Origin: Mastigocoleus sp. MO_188.B34 | GTDB lineage: Bacteria > Cyanobacteriota > Cyanobacteriia > Cyanobacteriales > Nostocaceae | Assembly: GCF_030065675.1 (NCBI RefSeq) | Contig: NZ_JASJDK010000033.1 | Span: 1 to 50,836, forward strand | Length of the DNA stretch: 50,836 nucleotides | Direction of reading: 5' to 3' | Part shown: positions 26,030-36,209 of the stretch, in pieces | Position numbering within the stretch: the stretch's first letter is position 1 | How the letters are laid out: each line of letters starts with the position of its first letter | The notes under the pieces: model-generated | The model's database searches: none | What the model saw: only the letters and a program-made list of their open reading frames with translations | Told to the model about the DNA's origin: nothing | Position numbers and translations under genes: made by a program

Positions 26030-26205
26030 GATTGGGGATTGGCGACTGGGGATTGGGGACTGGAGACTGGGGACTGGCGTTAGCGGTAGCGTGGCGTTAG
26101 TCATAAGCACTGCGTGTCGCCGCAAGGGGCGTATGGCGATTCGGTCAAGCTTTTCAAGTACCAATCACCAATTACCCATTACCCATTACCAATCCCCAAC
26201 CCCTC
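26030..26205. repeat. heptamer repeats and small palindromes
   Basis: GGGGATT/GGCGACT/GGGGACT heptamers (26030-26080) and CCAATTA/CCCATTA heptamers (26160-26200) flank a GC-rich core (26078-26145) with GTAGCGTGGCG and GTCGCCGCAAGGGGCG. The same composition recurs in other spacers of the window. Confidence 0.65.
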
Positions 26206-27124
26206 ACTTCAAAATCCCTTCTAAAGCAGTCTGTAATTTAGGATACTTGTATTCAAAACCACTTTCCAAGGTACGTTTGGGTACAACCTTTTGTCCTTGC
26301 AAAACTACTGTTGCAGCTTCTCCTAATAGTGCTTCAAGGGCAAATCCTGGAACGGGTAGCCAAGAAGGTCGATTCATTACCTCACCCATAGTGTCGCAAA
26401 ACTGTGACATTCGAACTGGTTCAGGAGAAGTTGCATTATATACTCCTTCCATTTGGGAATTATTTAGAGCTTGTAAAATCAAACCCACTACATCATCTAC
26501 ATGAATCCAGGAAAACCATTGTTGACCGTCACCTAAAGGACCACCAGCAAAAAGTTTAAATGGGGTAATCATTTTACCTAAAGCACCACCCATTCCCAAG
26601 ACAATACCAAAACGTAAGATTACCAGTCGCACCCCTGAATCCTTGACTTTTTGGGCTTCAGACTCCCACTCAGTTGTAACTTGGGCGAGAAAATCATTAC
26701 CAGCAGAACTCGTTTCATCAAAGGTCGCAGTCTGACTGGTACCGTAATAACCAATTGCGGAAGCATTCACCAATACCGTAGGTTTGGAATCTGCATTTCC
26801 TATTGCTTCCACTATCTTTTGGGTTCCGAGTTTGCGGCTATTAAGAATTATTTCCTTGCGTTCTGGCGTCCATCGTCCTTCAGCAATCGGTTCTCCTGCA
26901 AGATTGACAACTGCATCACAACCGTTTATTGCATTTTGCCAATCTCCTGATACGGTAGACGTATAACCAACAATTTCTAAATTCTTGAATGCTGTTGCAG
27001 GAAAAACCTTTTGGGCACGTTGTACACTTCGTGAAAGTACTACTAATTTATGACCTTGGCTAATGAGTCGTTCAACCAAGCGACTACCTACAAATCCCGT
27101 TGCTCCAGTAATTGCTATTTTCAT
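26204..27124 (-). CDS. TIGR01777-family NAD(P)-binding epimerase (SulA/GC1-like)
   Basis: 306 residues of extended SDR fold: N-terminal ITGATGFVGSRLVERL nucleotide-binding motif, AVVNLAGEPIAEGRW, NASAIGYYGTS with the catalytic Tyr region, GGPLGDGQQWFSWIHVDDV, and the C-terminal KVVPKRTLESGFEYKYP domain of the TIGR01777 (YfcH) family. Cyanobacterial and plastid members (Slr1223, plant GC1/SulA) have been linked to cell or plastid division; the enzymatic substrate is not known. It ends inside the flanking heptamer repeat, which shares the last codons' surroundings. Start ATG at 27124. Confidence 0.88.
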   Translation of the reverse strand: MKIAITGATGFVGSRLVERLISQGHKLVVLSRSVQRAQKVFPATAFKNLEIVGYTSTVSGDWQNAINGCDAVVNLAGEPIAEGRWTPERKEIILNSRKLGTQKIVEAIGNADSKPTVLVNASAIGYYGTSQTATFDETSSAGNDFLAQVTTEWESEAQKVKDSGVRLVILRFGIVLGMGGALGKMITPFKLFAGGPLGDGQQWFSWIHVDDVVGLILQALNNSQMEGVYNATSPEPVRMSQFCDTMGEVMNRPSWLPVPGFALEALLGEAATVVLQGQKVVPKRTLESGFEYKYPKLQTALEGILK

Positions 27125-27341
27125 TTTTTAAGCGCTAAGTAGACTCCACCAAATTCTTATTCTACAGATGTGGCGTTCAAACTTATAAATATTACTAATC
27201 TCCAATCCCTAATAACCTAATCTCTAACCCCCAATCGCCCCAGTTTAAGTATCCAAAATCAAGAAATGAATCGAAGTTAACTTGGCTTTTATATAGTTCG
27301 ATATTATAGGATGGACAGAGTATTACAAAGCACGGGGCTAT

Positions 27342-27689
27342 ATGGCTCGATATACCTGTTCTTTTCTTCTTTCTATTAACTTTGAACAACTTTTGCCTTT
27401 AGTTGTAGAACTTCTACAAGAATGTAGTCTTAATGTGATGTATTACACATCTGACTACGTAATGGCAAGGGAAATTCCTGGTACTGTTCCTTTTTCCAAG
27501 TTAGTGACAGTAGAAGCACTAATTGATAAAAGTACAGCTACCGAGACCGAAACTCGCATGAGCATTGTGATGAAAAACGAGGAATTACCACTCCAAGTTG
27601 AAAATCACTGTCGGCAACTATTTGAGTATATTAAGGAGGCAATAGAACATAGCCGTCATTGGCATTTAATTGAAAGTCTTGCAGGATAG
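27342..27689 (+). CDS. conserved cyanobacterial hypothetical protein
   Basis: 115 residues, soluble, unknown function. Pattern: beta strand YTCSFLLSINFEQLLPLVVE, then YYTSDYVMAREIPG, an alternating segment LVTVEALIDKSTATETETRM and a C-terminal helix rich in H and E (YIKEAIEHSRHWHLIESLAG). The layout suggests a small alpha/beta domain, but I do not recognise the family. The ATG at 27342 has no strong ribosome binding site. It is convergent with the FHA gene, with a hairpin between. Confidence 0.75.
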   Translation: MARYTCSFLLSINFEQLLPLVVELLQECSLNVMYYTSDYVMAREIPGTVPFSKLVTVEALIDKSTATETETRMSIVMKNEELPLQVENHCRQLFEYIKEAIEHSRHWHLIESLAG

Positions 27690-27724
27690 CGCAAGTTATC
27701 CAGTACTAGCTTGAGCACCAGGTA

Positions 27725-27745
27725 GCTCTAGCTTTTTGCTAGAGC
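27725..27745. terminator. hairpin between convergent genes
   Basis: GCTCTAGC (27725-27732) and GCTAGAGC (27738-27745) form an 8-bp perfect stem with a TTTTT loop, 35 bases after the upstream stop. It could terminate both converging transcripts. Confidence 0.45.
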
Positions 27746-27799
27746 CAATAATTAAATCACTTGATAGTAAAAAATATACCGGAGTTGACAAGTAGGTCT

Positions 27800-28234
27800 T
27801 TAATCTTCTATGTCCTCAGTCATCCCGGGATTAATAAGAGTAATATCATACTCACTCAAATCTGTTGGTACCTGTGTTGTTGTCTCGCGCTGCAATAAGT
27901 AATAAATAGCACGTACTTGAGGACCGAAGACTATTTCATCTTCGTTTCTCAGGTCATGGGCTGGAGTTTTGCGTCCATTAACCACTATTCCGTTGGAACT
28001 GGGCTTTCCTTTCGCATCACCATCAACAATTCGATAATAATGAGTGTTGCTGTTGTTTTCCCTGGGTAATCTGACTAAAGTCGCATGGCGACGGGAGACA
28101 AATTGCGAAGCTAAGCGAATATCGCATTCAACGTCTCTACCGATAGAATAAATCGGGCGTTCCAAAATAAATTCTTTACGTCCACGAGCGTCTTCAATAA
28201 TCAGTAGATGATTCTGATGATTTTCTGCTGTCAT
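27800..28234 (-). CDS. FHA-domain protein
   Basis: About 145 residues, essentially one forkhead-associated domain that binds phosphothreonine peptides. The core SIGRDVECDIRL, SRRHATLVRL and NGIVVNGRK motifs are present, including the Arg, Ser and His used for phosphopeptide contact. A short acidic tail (GMTEDIED) follows. The ATG at 28234 is preferred; an in-frame GTG at 28240 adds two residues. It is likely an adaptor in Ser/Thr kinase signalling, but no kinase gene lies nearby. Confidence 0.88.
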   Translation of the reverse strand: MTAENHQNHLLIIEDARGRKEFILERPIYSIGRDVECDIRLASQFVSRRHATLVRLPRENNSNTHYYRIVDGDAKGKPSSNGIVVNGRKTPAHDLRNEDEIVFGPQVRAIYYLLQRETTTQVPTDLSEYDITLINPGMTEDIED

Positions 28235-28825
28235 TGACACATCGTTACTTCAATAGTTTGAACTTTGAGAATTTTAAAATTTGCTTGATATGGTTTTGTG
28301 GTATTCTCGAAACCAGATTTGAGGTATGGGACAACCAAATAATCTACTATTGTTTTCGCTAATACGATCACTAGAACCATTTTGTTCTATAAAATTGTTT
28401 TTTTATAAAACATTTGTTTACAAAATTTTGTTTACAAAACTATAGCCGTAAGGCTAAGTGAGCATTGCTACAGTTGCCTAACGACTTAGTTTAACCTGAT
28501 ATTGGGAAAATAATTATTTGAGTTAATTATTTGAGGTCAGCAATATTAGTCAATAAGAAATATTTTAACGTTGATGGTTGACACTCTCAGGGCTAAAGCC
28601 GCTAAGATTCTCAGTTCACGGTAGCTACTTGCTCTACCAGGTTTTTGCACGCAGCAAGCTTAACACCAAGTAGAGTAACTGATTAGAAAAGATTTAGATG
28701 AATACGACTAAAGTCGCCGATGCCGCTTATATCCCAGGGCTCATCCGGCGTAAGCCACCCCGCAGGGTAGCCACTGGGTTTTACGCATCCCGTGTATTCT
28801 TATAAAACGCCCTAAATAAGAAGCC
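28235..28825. other. spacer between FHA gene and copper ATPase
   Basis: No gene. The 3' half (28570-28810) is GC-richer and contains small inverted repeats such as CCCAGGGCTC...and GTAGCCACTGGGTTTTACG; these look like decayed dispersed repeats. The promoter of the FHA gene lies at its left, the 3' end of the copper ATPase at its right. Confidence 0.4.
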
Positions 28826-31342
28826 TTAAGTAAAACGCCTTAATAATAGGGAATTTGTCACAACGCTAACAGAGCTAAAAGCCATCAATGCTGCTGCACC
28901 TGCAGGAGTTAAAACAAAATCAAAGCTGGGTAATAATATCCCCGCAGCTAAGGGAATTCCTAAAGTATTGTATGCAAAAGCCCAGAATAAATTTTGACGA
29001 ATCTTATTAAAAGTGGCACGACTAAATCGAATTGATTCCACTACATCATTAAGGGAATCTCTCATCAAAATGATATCGGCTGTTTCCATAGCCACATCTG
29101 TTCCGGAATGCAGAGCAATTCCTACATCTGCTTGAGATAATGCGGGAGCATCGTTGATACCATCTCCTACCATTCCCACATGCTTTTGATTGGTTTGCAG
29201 CGATTTAACTACTTCGGCTTTTTCTCCTGGCATTACACCTGCAATAATATCGCTATCATCTAAATTTAGTTGCCTTCCTAAAGCGATCGCAACTTCTGGA
29301 GCATCACCACTCAACAACATGACGCGCAAATTCATTTTTTGCAGGTTTTCTACTACTGAAACTGCATCTGTCCTCACAATATCTGATATGGCGATGATTC
29401 CAGCAATCGTGGAATTTACGGCTACATAAACTACTGTCTTACCATTTTTGGTAAAGTTTTGAACTGCTTGAGATAGGATCTCATCCACCACAATTCCGTG
29501 TAAATTCAGCCAGGCTTTATTACCTAACAACACTGATTGTTCTTCGACTACCCCCGAGACACCCAATCCAGGCTCTGTACGAAAATCTGTTGCGGTTGGA
29601 ATTGTTAAATTTTGTTGCTGTGCTGCGCTAATAATTGCTGTAGCGAAAGGATGAACTGTACCACTTTCCACCGCTGCTGCTAATTTTAATAAGGATTCAG
29701 AGTCTGGAACGGGGGATAAATTAACTCTTTCCTTTGGAAAAGTAACAGTTATTGTTGGTGCGGAGAGTTCCTGAGTTCCTAGTTCATAAGTTTCTGCTTC
29801 GTAAGTTTCTACTTTATGAGTTCGTACTTCAGGTTTATGACTCGCTGAACTATCTGTTAGCAATTCTTCCAACAGTAAACAATCTGTAACTGTAGGCTTA
29901 CCAATAGTGAGCGTACCAGTTTTGTCAAAAATTACTGTATCTAATTGATGGACTCGTTCTAAAACGTCCCCACCTTTAATTAAAAGTCCCTTTTCTGCAG
30001 CGATCGCAGTCCCTACTAAAATTGCTGTTGGTGTTGCAAGTCCTAAAGCACAGGGACAAGCAACTACCATCACTGCAATCGCTAATTTCACACTTAACAG
30101 TAGTGAAGCTTGTTCTGCTGATGTTGTCCCACCCCAAATGGTCAGATTATCCCAAATATTAACTCCAATAAAATACCAAAAAACAAATGTTAAGATTGCA
30201 GCACCCAATACTCCATAGGTAAAATAACCTGCAACCGTATCTGCTAATTTTTGTACTGGTGCTTTACGGGTTTGTGCATTTTCCACTAAAGCTACAATAT
30301 GAGCCAAAGTTGTATCATCACCTGTACGCTTAGCCTGAATAACGATCGCCCCAGATTGATTAATGCTTCCCGCAGCAACTGTATCTCCAGGTTGCTTTAG
30401 TACGGGTACAGCTTCCCCACTCAACATTGACTCGTCAACGGTAGTTTTTCCTTCTATAACCTCGCCGTCAACGGGTATCTTCTCTGAAGGTAATACCTGC
30501 AACCATTCACCAACTCTCACTTGTGCGGCAGGAATTTCAATAAAGTTTGTGGTGTTATTATTTTTTTTAGTTTTATGGGGATTAGCAATTAACCTAGCAA
30601 CAACGGGTTGAAGCGATAATAATTTCCTAAAAGCAGCTGATGCTCGACCTCTTGCTCGTTTCTCCAGAGTTCGTCCCAGCAAAATAAAACCCAACATCAT
30701 GACTGGTTCATCGAAGAAACATTCCCAAGCCATGTTTGGAAATAGCAGCGCGATTAAACTTGCAATGTAAGCCGTCAGAGTACCCAACGCCACTAAAGTA
30801 TTCATGTTGGGCGTATTTCGCCATAAACTACGCCAACCGTCTACGATAATTTCTCTACCGGGGATTAGTAAAGCCAAAGTCGCCAAACCGCAGTGAAACC
30901 AAATGTTACTTACAACTGGTAACATCATGCCGCTCAAGTGACCAAAATGCCCAATTCCTGAAAATATCAGTAATACAGCAGCAATTACTAGCTGTATTAC
31001 TGAATTGTGCATTTCCTGGTGATGTTTAGTTTGTAAATCCCTTACAGATGAATTATTACCCATATCACTCGCATCTGATTTACGAATCTGTGATGGAAAT
31101 CCTGCATCCGTAATCTTTTGAGCTAAAGCATTTGGATCTACTACACCAGATAGGGATTCAACAACAGCTATTTCCGTTGCTAAATTCACCACTACATTTG
31201 TTACTCCGGGATATTGGGCGAGTTGGCGCTCTACTGCTTTCACACAGCCCGCGCACTTCATACCCCCAACATCCAAAGTAATTTTATCTGCAATTGGTTT
31301 ATCTGTAACAGTTGTGGTGTAACTAATGGTTTGAGTTTGCAT
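28826..31342 (-). CDS. copper-translocating P1B-type ATPase (CtaA/PacS family)
   Basis: 838 residues. A copper-pumping ATPase for Cu(I), in cyanobacteria supplying thylakoid plastocyanin (CtaA, PacS). An N-terminal HMA domain has GMKCAGC (27-33). Transmembrane helices surround the CPC motif CPCALGLATP (about 427-436). The phosphorylated DKTGTLTIGKP lies near 472 and GDGINDAPALS near 728. The N-domain carries an insertion of about 35 residues (near 490-530; HKPEVRTHKVETYEAETYEL) of repetitive E/T/Y/L character that looks like translated heptamer repeat. The plasma-membrane CtaA versus thylakoid PacS role cannot be decided here. Start ATG at 31342; no copper chaperone gene is adjacent. Confidence 0.93.
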   Translation of the reverse strand: MQTQTISYTTTVTDKPIADKITLDVGGMKCAGCVKAVERQLAQYPGVTNVVVNLATEIAVVESLSGVVDPNALAQKITDAGFPSQIRKSDASDMGNNSSVRDLQTKHHQEMHNSVIQLVIAAVLLIFSGIGHFGHLSGMMLPVVSNIWFHCGLATLALLIPGREIIVDGWRSLWRNTPNMNTLVALGTLTAYIASLIALLFPNMAWECFFDEPVMMLGFILLGRTLEKRARGRASAAFRKLLSLQPVVARLIANPHKTKKNNNTTNFIEIPAAQVRVGEWLQVLPSEKIPVDGEVIEGKTTVDESMLSGEAVPVLKQPGDTVAAGSINQSGAIVIQAKRTGDDTTLAHIVALVENAQTRKAPVQKLADTVAGYFTYGVLGAAILTFVFWYFIGVNIWDNLTIWGGTTSAEQASLLLSVKLAIAVMVVACPCALGLATPTAILVGTAIAAEKGLLIKGGDVLERVHQLDTVIFDKTGTLTIGKPTVTDCLLLEELLTDSSASHKPEVRTHKVETYEAETYELGTQELSAPTITVTFPKERVNLSPVPDSESLLKLAAAVESGTVHPFATAIISAAQQQNLTIPTATDFRTEPGLGVSGVVEEQSVLLGNKAWLNLHGIVVDEILSQAVQNFTKNGKTVVYVAVNSTIAGIIAISDIVRTDAVSVVENLQKMNLRVMLLSGDAPEVAIALGRQLNLDDSDIIAGVMPGEKAEVVKSLQTNQKHVGMVGDGINDAPALSQADVGIALHSGTDVAMETADIILMRDSLNDVVESIRFSRATFNKIRQNLFWAFAYNTLGIPLAAGILLPSFDFVLTPAGAAALMAFSSVSVVTNSLLLRRFT

Positions 31343-31487
31343 ACATATTATGGAACCGCCTATAACATTTAAAAGCCCAATTCAAGACGCTTCTATTTTG
31401 AGCTTAGGCTAAGTTTAGCGATTTCTGCTTCTTTTACAGATCGTAATACTTATTAAATTATATAAATAATTCCAACACAACAAATAG

Positions 31488-31715
31488 TTAACCACGATCA
31501 TAATTACAATAACTTGTATAAACAAGAGCCATGACCTGGATAGGGAGCAAAGCTAATTCACTTTTCCAGAATTCATTAATTCCTAAACTCGATATAGTAC
31601 AAAAAAAGCCACAACCTAAGATAACAAAGGTTAATAAGTTAAGGTGTCTAAATTTAATTTTTAGCATCGCCACATGTTTGAAATTTAGTTTGTTTGGTAA
31701 ATGAGATAGTTTCAA
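31488..31715 (-). CDS. possible small membrane protein (doubtful)
   Basis: 75 residues with two hydrophobic stretches (LLTFVILGCGFFCTISSLG and LALLPIQVMALVYTSY). There is a plausible internal ATG at about residue 17. No family recognised, no clear ribosome binding site, and it lies in a long AT-rich spacer where chance frames are common. It may be real but I would not rely on it. Confidence 0.25.
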   Translation of the reverse strand: MKLSHLPNKLNFKHVAMLKIKFRHLNLLTFVILGCGFFCTISSLGINEFWKSELALLPIQVMALVYTSYCNYDRG

Positions 31716-32544
31716 TTACTTCGCTGAAGTTTTGGTCGCATAAAGTTCAACCAACACATCTTGAATAGATTACTTCTTAAATAATTATTTATAGTTAACA
31801 ACTCCCTGTTATTTAAATACCTAATTTTTTTTATTTATTTTGTTAATAGGAGATGAAATTATAAATTCATCCTCTATATATGAAATATAAAGAATTATTT
31901 TTATCCCAGAGTAAATAAATTTTATGTTATTAAGTATGTTAATTAAAGTATGCTGGCCAACATTATAAAATAACTAAAATGTTTGATATGCTTTCAAATA
32001 AATCATAATAAGGTTTAGAACTAATTTTACAGAACTGATAATAATTAAGTACTGAATTAAGACCCATCAAAATAATCAATAGCAAACATTACTCTGCTTT
32101 CACAGGAGTAAAGAGATAAATCGAAAGCTAAAAACATTTTTGGAGTAAAGCGTTACAGATAAATCTATTCACTAAATATAATTAGTGAAATGACCCAAAT
32201 CACTCAAAATTAAAAATTTATTTTTTAGAATTAGAGTCGAGAATTTAGCTATCTACTGATATATTCTTTATCTACTATCTAGCAAGAACTTTTATTAACT
32301 TTAAAATTTTAATATGTAAATTCATTAAGTAGGAATTTTTTAACTTACAATATTAAATTTTGATTACACAATGATTCCTATAAGATGAATATATAGTAAT
32401 TCGGAGTTAAATGCAACATGGGGCTTGTATTTATAGTTGATATATTTATATTTTTTAGATTGATACTTCTAAACACTATAATTTCTATCTATATTATTGA
32501 AATGATTATAAAACTAACTCTACAACCAACAATATTTATGATAG

Positions 32545-32586
32545 ATAACCCCAATTTGAAAAAAAAATTGGGGTTCTAGCTTTTTA
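32545..32586. terminator. strong hairpin with T-run
   Basis: AACCCCAATTT (32547-32557) and AAATTGGGGTT (32565-32575) form an 11-bp stem with an A-rich loop, followed on + by CTAGCTTTTTAC. No + strand gene is recognised upstream for about 1.2 kb; it may instead serve the TM2 gene on the - strand. Confidence 0.65.
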
Positions 32587-32727
32587 CTTGATTCACGCTC
32601 GCTTACTCATTCTTTGCAATTAGCAGAATTTCTTCAGTTGATATGCAGGTGCAGAGTCCTTAATTAAAGCTTAGAGTTACAAATCTTACTAATATGGAGC
32701 CGGTTTACTTTTATTAATAAATATTAT

Positions 32728-33003
32728 TCAAAACCAACCTTGTTTCTGAACGCAGTAAGTGTCAACAAATTCATTGTGACTTTTATTTAAGTAAATCATG
32801 CCTTCAACTAGACCAACAAACTGCATAATTACAAATGGAACGCCATAAGCAAAAAATAGACCTGCGATGGAAATCCCCAGCATCACTGCTCCTTCAAGGC
32901 TATACCCAAGCACGAATTTATGTACTCCAAGGGCACCAAAAATAATACCGCAGTAACCAGCAAGTAACTGTCTTGTTGCGTGAGAAGGATTTAAGTTTGC
33001 CAT
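32728..33003 (-). CDS. TM2-domain membrane protein
   Basis: 91 residues. TM2 domains are pairs of membrane helices joined by a short loop. Here ATRQLLAGYCGIIFGALGVHKF leads the first helix, and GAVMLGISIAGLFFAYGVPFVIMQFVGLVEGMIYL contains the second region; the conserved G-x-H-K-F motif and the C-terminal EGMIYL are typical. Function unknown, small integral membrane protein. ATG at 33003; a GGAG is present but about 13 bases upstream, farther than usual. Confidence 0.85.
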   Translation of the reverse strand: MANLNPSHATRQLLAGYCGIIFGALGVHKFVLGYSLEGAVMLGISIAGLFFAYGVPFVIMQFVGLVEGMIYLNKSHNEFVDTYCVQKQGWF

Positions 33004-34391
33004 AATCTATGTATGTCTCCTGTGTATTTACGTATAAAAAAAATAATGCTTTTTTCGTTTACTGAAAGTATACTTATCTACTTTTGAGGCAATAAGATCT
33101 ACTTGATGAGTAATATAAACACTGTTTTAACACCAAAAATCCCTATGGTGTTTGATGTGGAAATCGCGGACACTAACTATTGTGTTGTATAGTTTGAGCT
33201 TTCCACCTCCTTTAATGCTCGTTCAGAATCGTAATGTTAAGCATTACTTAAACAAAACGGCAAGGAGAAAGATGTGTGAGAGTCGAGAGAAAGATAATCA
33301 TCCACCTAAAAAATTAGGCAAATAACTAAAAAGCTATATTCCTGGAATTAAGTTTACTTGAAGCGTTACCTGAGATCGGTTATTGGTAACATCTTTAGTT
33401 TGAAGTCTAGCCAAGACTTGAAGAAAAATATTACTGAAAAACAGGGAATGATTCACACCTGCATTATTTACAGCAATTAGAAATGCAGACTTAAGTTTTG
33501 TTACGATAATTTTCTTTGGAGATAAGTCCTATGACTTTACTTCCCCAAAACTAGACCCCCAGAGCGCGATTGTTCATTTTTTATAACTACAACGCAGCAT
33601 TACAAGTCTGCATAGACATATGATAGTTTTCCATAAAGAAAAGCTACCGTTATCGCCACTCAAAAATGCTATTTTATTATCTCTACAGGCCTAATATAGC
33701 TTCATCCGGATTTTTAAGCCGAATTAAGTCATTATCATATCTTAAAAAGATTTGTTTTAATCCTTAGAAATATAACGATTATATTGGTGTTTAATAGTAA
33801 TTTCTACTCAATCATGGCAGAAATTATACACACTAAACGTAAACTATTATTCTTGATGTTGACAAACAGCATCAAAATGATAGTTAAAAAACTCTGCAAA
33901 AAGCTAAAGACGTTGATATTTATGCATACCGCAAAGTATACCCGATCGCAAAAATGCAGAGTTAGTATTCATTAACTTGCGAATAGCTGCTATAACAACG
34001 CTTGCCCCGGAGAGCTGTATTCTCATGAAAATGTATCTGAGATTAATATTATAAGAATAAATGATATTTATTGTAAATAGATTACTGTTTAAGAAAAATT
34101 AATTTATTTAATAAGGGAAAATTATACTTTACAGCCCAGTTGAATCAAACCTAATAAATAACTGGTCAAAAGTAATAGGTAATTGGTCGTTAGTGATACT
34201 TTTAACATGTAAATGACTGCTTGTTTATTGTAACTTTTATCTGTAGGAACGTATTGTTCTACTGAAAGGTTTAAGTCACGAATAAAGCTATTACTGGTTA
34301 AATATTAACGATTTGCTATTACCTATTACCTATTACCTATCAACTTCACCAGCTAAGTTTTCAAGTATCTTCTTAATATCTTGTTGGAAAC
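33004..34391. other. 1.4-kb spacer without recognised gene
   Basis: No supportable CDS. Contains a hairpin AACACCA...TGGTGTT (33129-33152), a GTAATG-TTAA-GCATTAC inverted repeat (33231-33247), and TTACCTA heptamers (34319-34340) just before the CPBP gene end. A 63-codon frame at 33784-33975 was rejected. Confidence 0.4.
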
Positions 34392-35933
34392 TTAAGAAGA
34401 ACTACTACCGACAATAAATAAACTTAAGAGAGTTCCACTATTCCAAAGGCTATGTAGTAACATTGGAGCAAGTAAATTGCGCGATCGCGTGTAAACAATC
34501 CCCAATATAATTCCTAAGGATGTTAAAGGTAAAAGCTCGGATAAACTAAAGTGAGCTGCAGCAAATAAGACACTGCTGATAATAATCGATCCCCATACAG
34601 GTAAGTATCGGGTAAGGGAGGGTAGTAAAAAGCCACGAAACAATATTTCCTCAAATAGTGGTGCAGCAATAGCCGCAGTAAAGAAAAATATTGTTAGAGC
34701 TACAGAATCTTGACTTTTAAGTACTAATTGCAGCAAAGGATTGCTACCTCCTTGTCCCTCCCATAGTTTTTGATTGATTACAGAAACTAATAAGACAATT
34801 GGTAAAGCTGCACAGTAACCTCCAAAACCCCATAGAATCCACTTATCCCGGAAGCGAAAACGAAACCAATCTTCGGCTAGAGGGAAAAAGTTTTTAATAG
34901 AGAAATATAATACGCTAAGGGCTCCGAATGCGACTAATAAATAACTAGTTAGAACATAAAAAGCTTGTATGCGTACGCTAGCAGCAGCACCGCGTGGAAT
35001 TGGAAGCACGGATAGTAATTCGGGAACTATTATTTGTCCAACAAAGAAAAACCCAACGACAAAAACTTGTAAAATTATTTCCCCATCCCAGGGAGTTGAC
35101 CAAACAAGATTTCCATTTTGCGCGAGTATGGAGTCTTTTCCTTTAATTAGAGTTTGAGCAATTGAGAAAATTAATATTCCCAAACCAATGAGAACGCCCA
35201 AACCAGGGAGAATTGCGATAATAGCCAACTTTACCAAAGCATTTTGTGCCATTTCTTGAGTTGAACTATTGATTTGAAGGACTAAGTCTTGGCGTTTTTG
35301 GAGTTGATAAAGTTGAGTTAGAGCAACAGCACGAAACCAACCTTCTAAATTTTTTTGAATGAATTCTTCAGTATTAGGTTGTAAATTCGATCCATCTTCC
35401 CATAAAGCTATTAGCACCTTAGCTGTTTCGCTATATTGGGGAGAAATTACCGTATTCTGTGGTACTTCATTCCAAGCTTCTAGCGCACTTTCAGTCTTAC
35501 CCTGCTGTTCTTTTAAAATCCCTAAACGCAGATCTAATTCTGCAATCAACTTTTGTTGTTCGCGAGTTATTTTTTTGAGTTCCAGTGCTTCTCCGTCAAA
35601 GATTTCAGTAGTTTGAGGAGATTTTACTGAACTTTGTGTAAGTTGATTTTGAACTCGTTCTAAATTCTTTTTGGCTGAATCCCGAACTTGTTCGTACTGT
35701 TTTATAGCATTTTCTACAGGTTGAGTTCCGAGAAGAGCAGTTCGCAATTGTTTTAAATTACCATCAGCGTTTTCTTCTGGTTTCCAAGCAGCAGCTTGTA
35801 ATGATATATCTGTCTGATAAAGTTCGATTAGACTTTGGGACTGGGGTCTTTGTAAGCTCTGGAATAAGTTCGATCCCAATAATACAATCGCAATTACAGT
35901 CAGTAATGTTAAAAATATCCTTTTCGGTGTCAT
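34392..35933 (-). CDS. CPBP-family intramembrane metalloprotease
   Basis: 513 residues. CPBP (Abi/CAAX-protease-like) proteins are intramembrane proteases. The N-terminus has a membrane anchor (residues 6-24) and an extramembrane helical region with a TPR-like/coiled part (about 30-225). Then come several membrane helices, and the catalytic signature EEILFRGFLLPSL (near 427) with later motif His residues in AAHFSLSELL (near 458) and MLLHSLWNSG (near 495). The long N-terminal sensor-like region is typical of a cyanobacterial subset. Substrate unknown. ATG at 35933. Confidence 0.88.
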   Translation of the reverse strand: MTPKRIFLTLLTVIAIVLLGSNLFQSLQRPQSQSLIELYQTDISLQAAAWKPEENADGNLKQLRTALLGTQPVENAIKQYEQVRDSAKKNLERVQNQLTQSSVKSPQTTEIFDGEALELKKITREQQKLIAELDLRLGILKEQQGKTESALEAWNEVPQNTVISPQYSETAKVLIALWEDGSNLQPNTEEFIQKNLEGWFRAVALTQLYQLQKRQDLVLQINSSTQEMAQNALVKLAIIAILPGLGVLIGLGILIFSIAQTLIKGKDSILAQNGNLVWSTPWDGEIILQVFVVGFFFVGQIIVPELLSVLPIPRGAAASVRIQAFYVLTSYLLVAFGALSVLYFSIKNFFPLAEDWFRFRFRDKWILWGFGGYCAALPIVLLVSVINQKLWEGQGGSNPLLQLVLKSQDSVALTIFFFTAAIAAPLFEEILFRGFLLPSLTRYLPVWGSIIISSVLFAAAHFSLSELLPLTSLGIILGIVYTRSRNLLAPMLLHSLWNSGTLLSLFIVGSSSS

Positions 35934-36082
35934 CTATATTCTTGATCCGTGGGGCTTATCCTTTTGCAGATTATCGCAAGAAAATGTCTTTCGGTTGATA
36001 AATTTTCTAATCTAAGAATAAGAGACATGATAGGGTTTAACTGATTATAAGATTTTTATATAAAAATATAAAAATAATAATA

Positions 36083-36109
36083 TAGAGACGTAGTATTGCT
36101 ACATCTCTA
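36083..36109. repeat. GTAGAGACG-type small palindrome
   Basis: TAGAGACGTAG (36083-36093) and CTACATCTCTA (36099-36109) form an imperfect palindrome related to the arms of the repeat seen in sufD (39613-39667) and at 48029-48081. Confidence 0.6.
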
Positions 36110-36209
36110 CTAGCGATATAGTTACGGTAACAAAAGAGCTATAATTTATACCCATTTGTTTTAGTAAATTATCTAAATTGAATTAAAGCAATAAACTCAT
36201 TTTCAGCAC

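Larger units (their letters stand above)
31343..32727. other. 1.4-kb AT-rich spacer with possible small ORF and a terminator
   Basis: AT-rich and mostly featureless. It includes a doubtful 75-codon frame (31488-31715, listed separately) and a strong hairpin at 32547-32575. Nothing else seen. Confidence 0.4.

Noticed and set aside
33784-33975. 63-codon + frame in a long spacer
   Set aside because: AT-rich, lysine-heavy chance frame without ribosome binding site or recognisable features.
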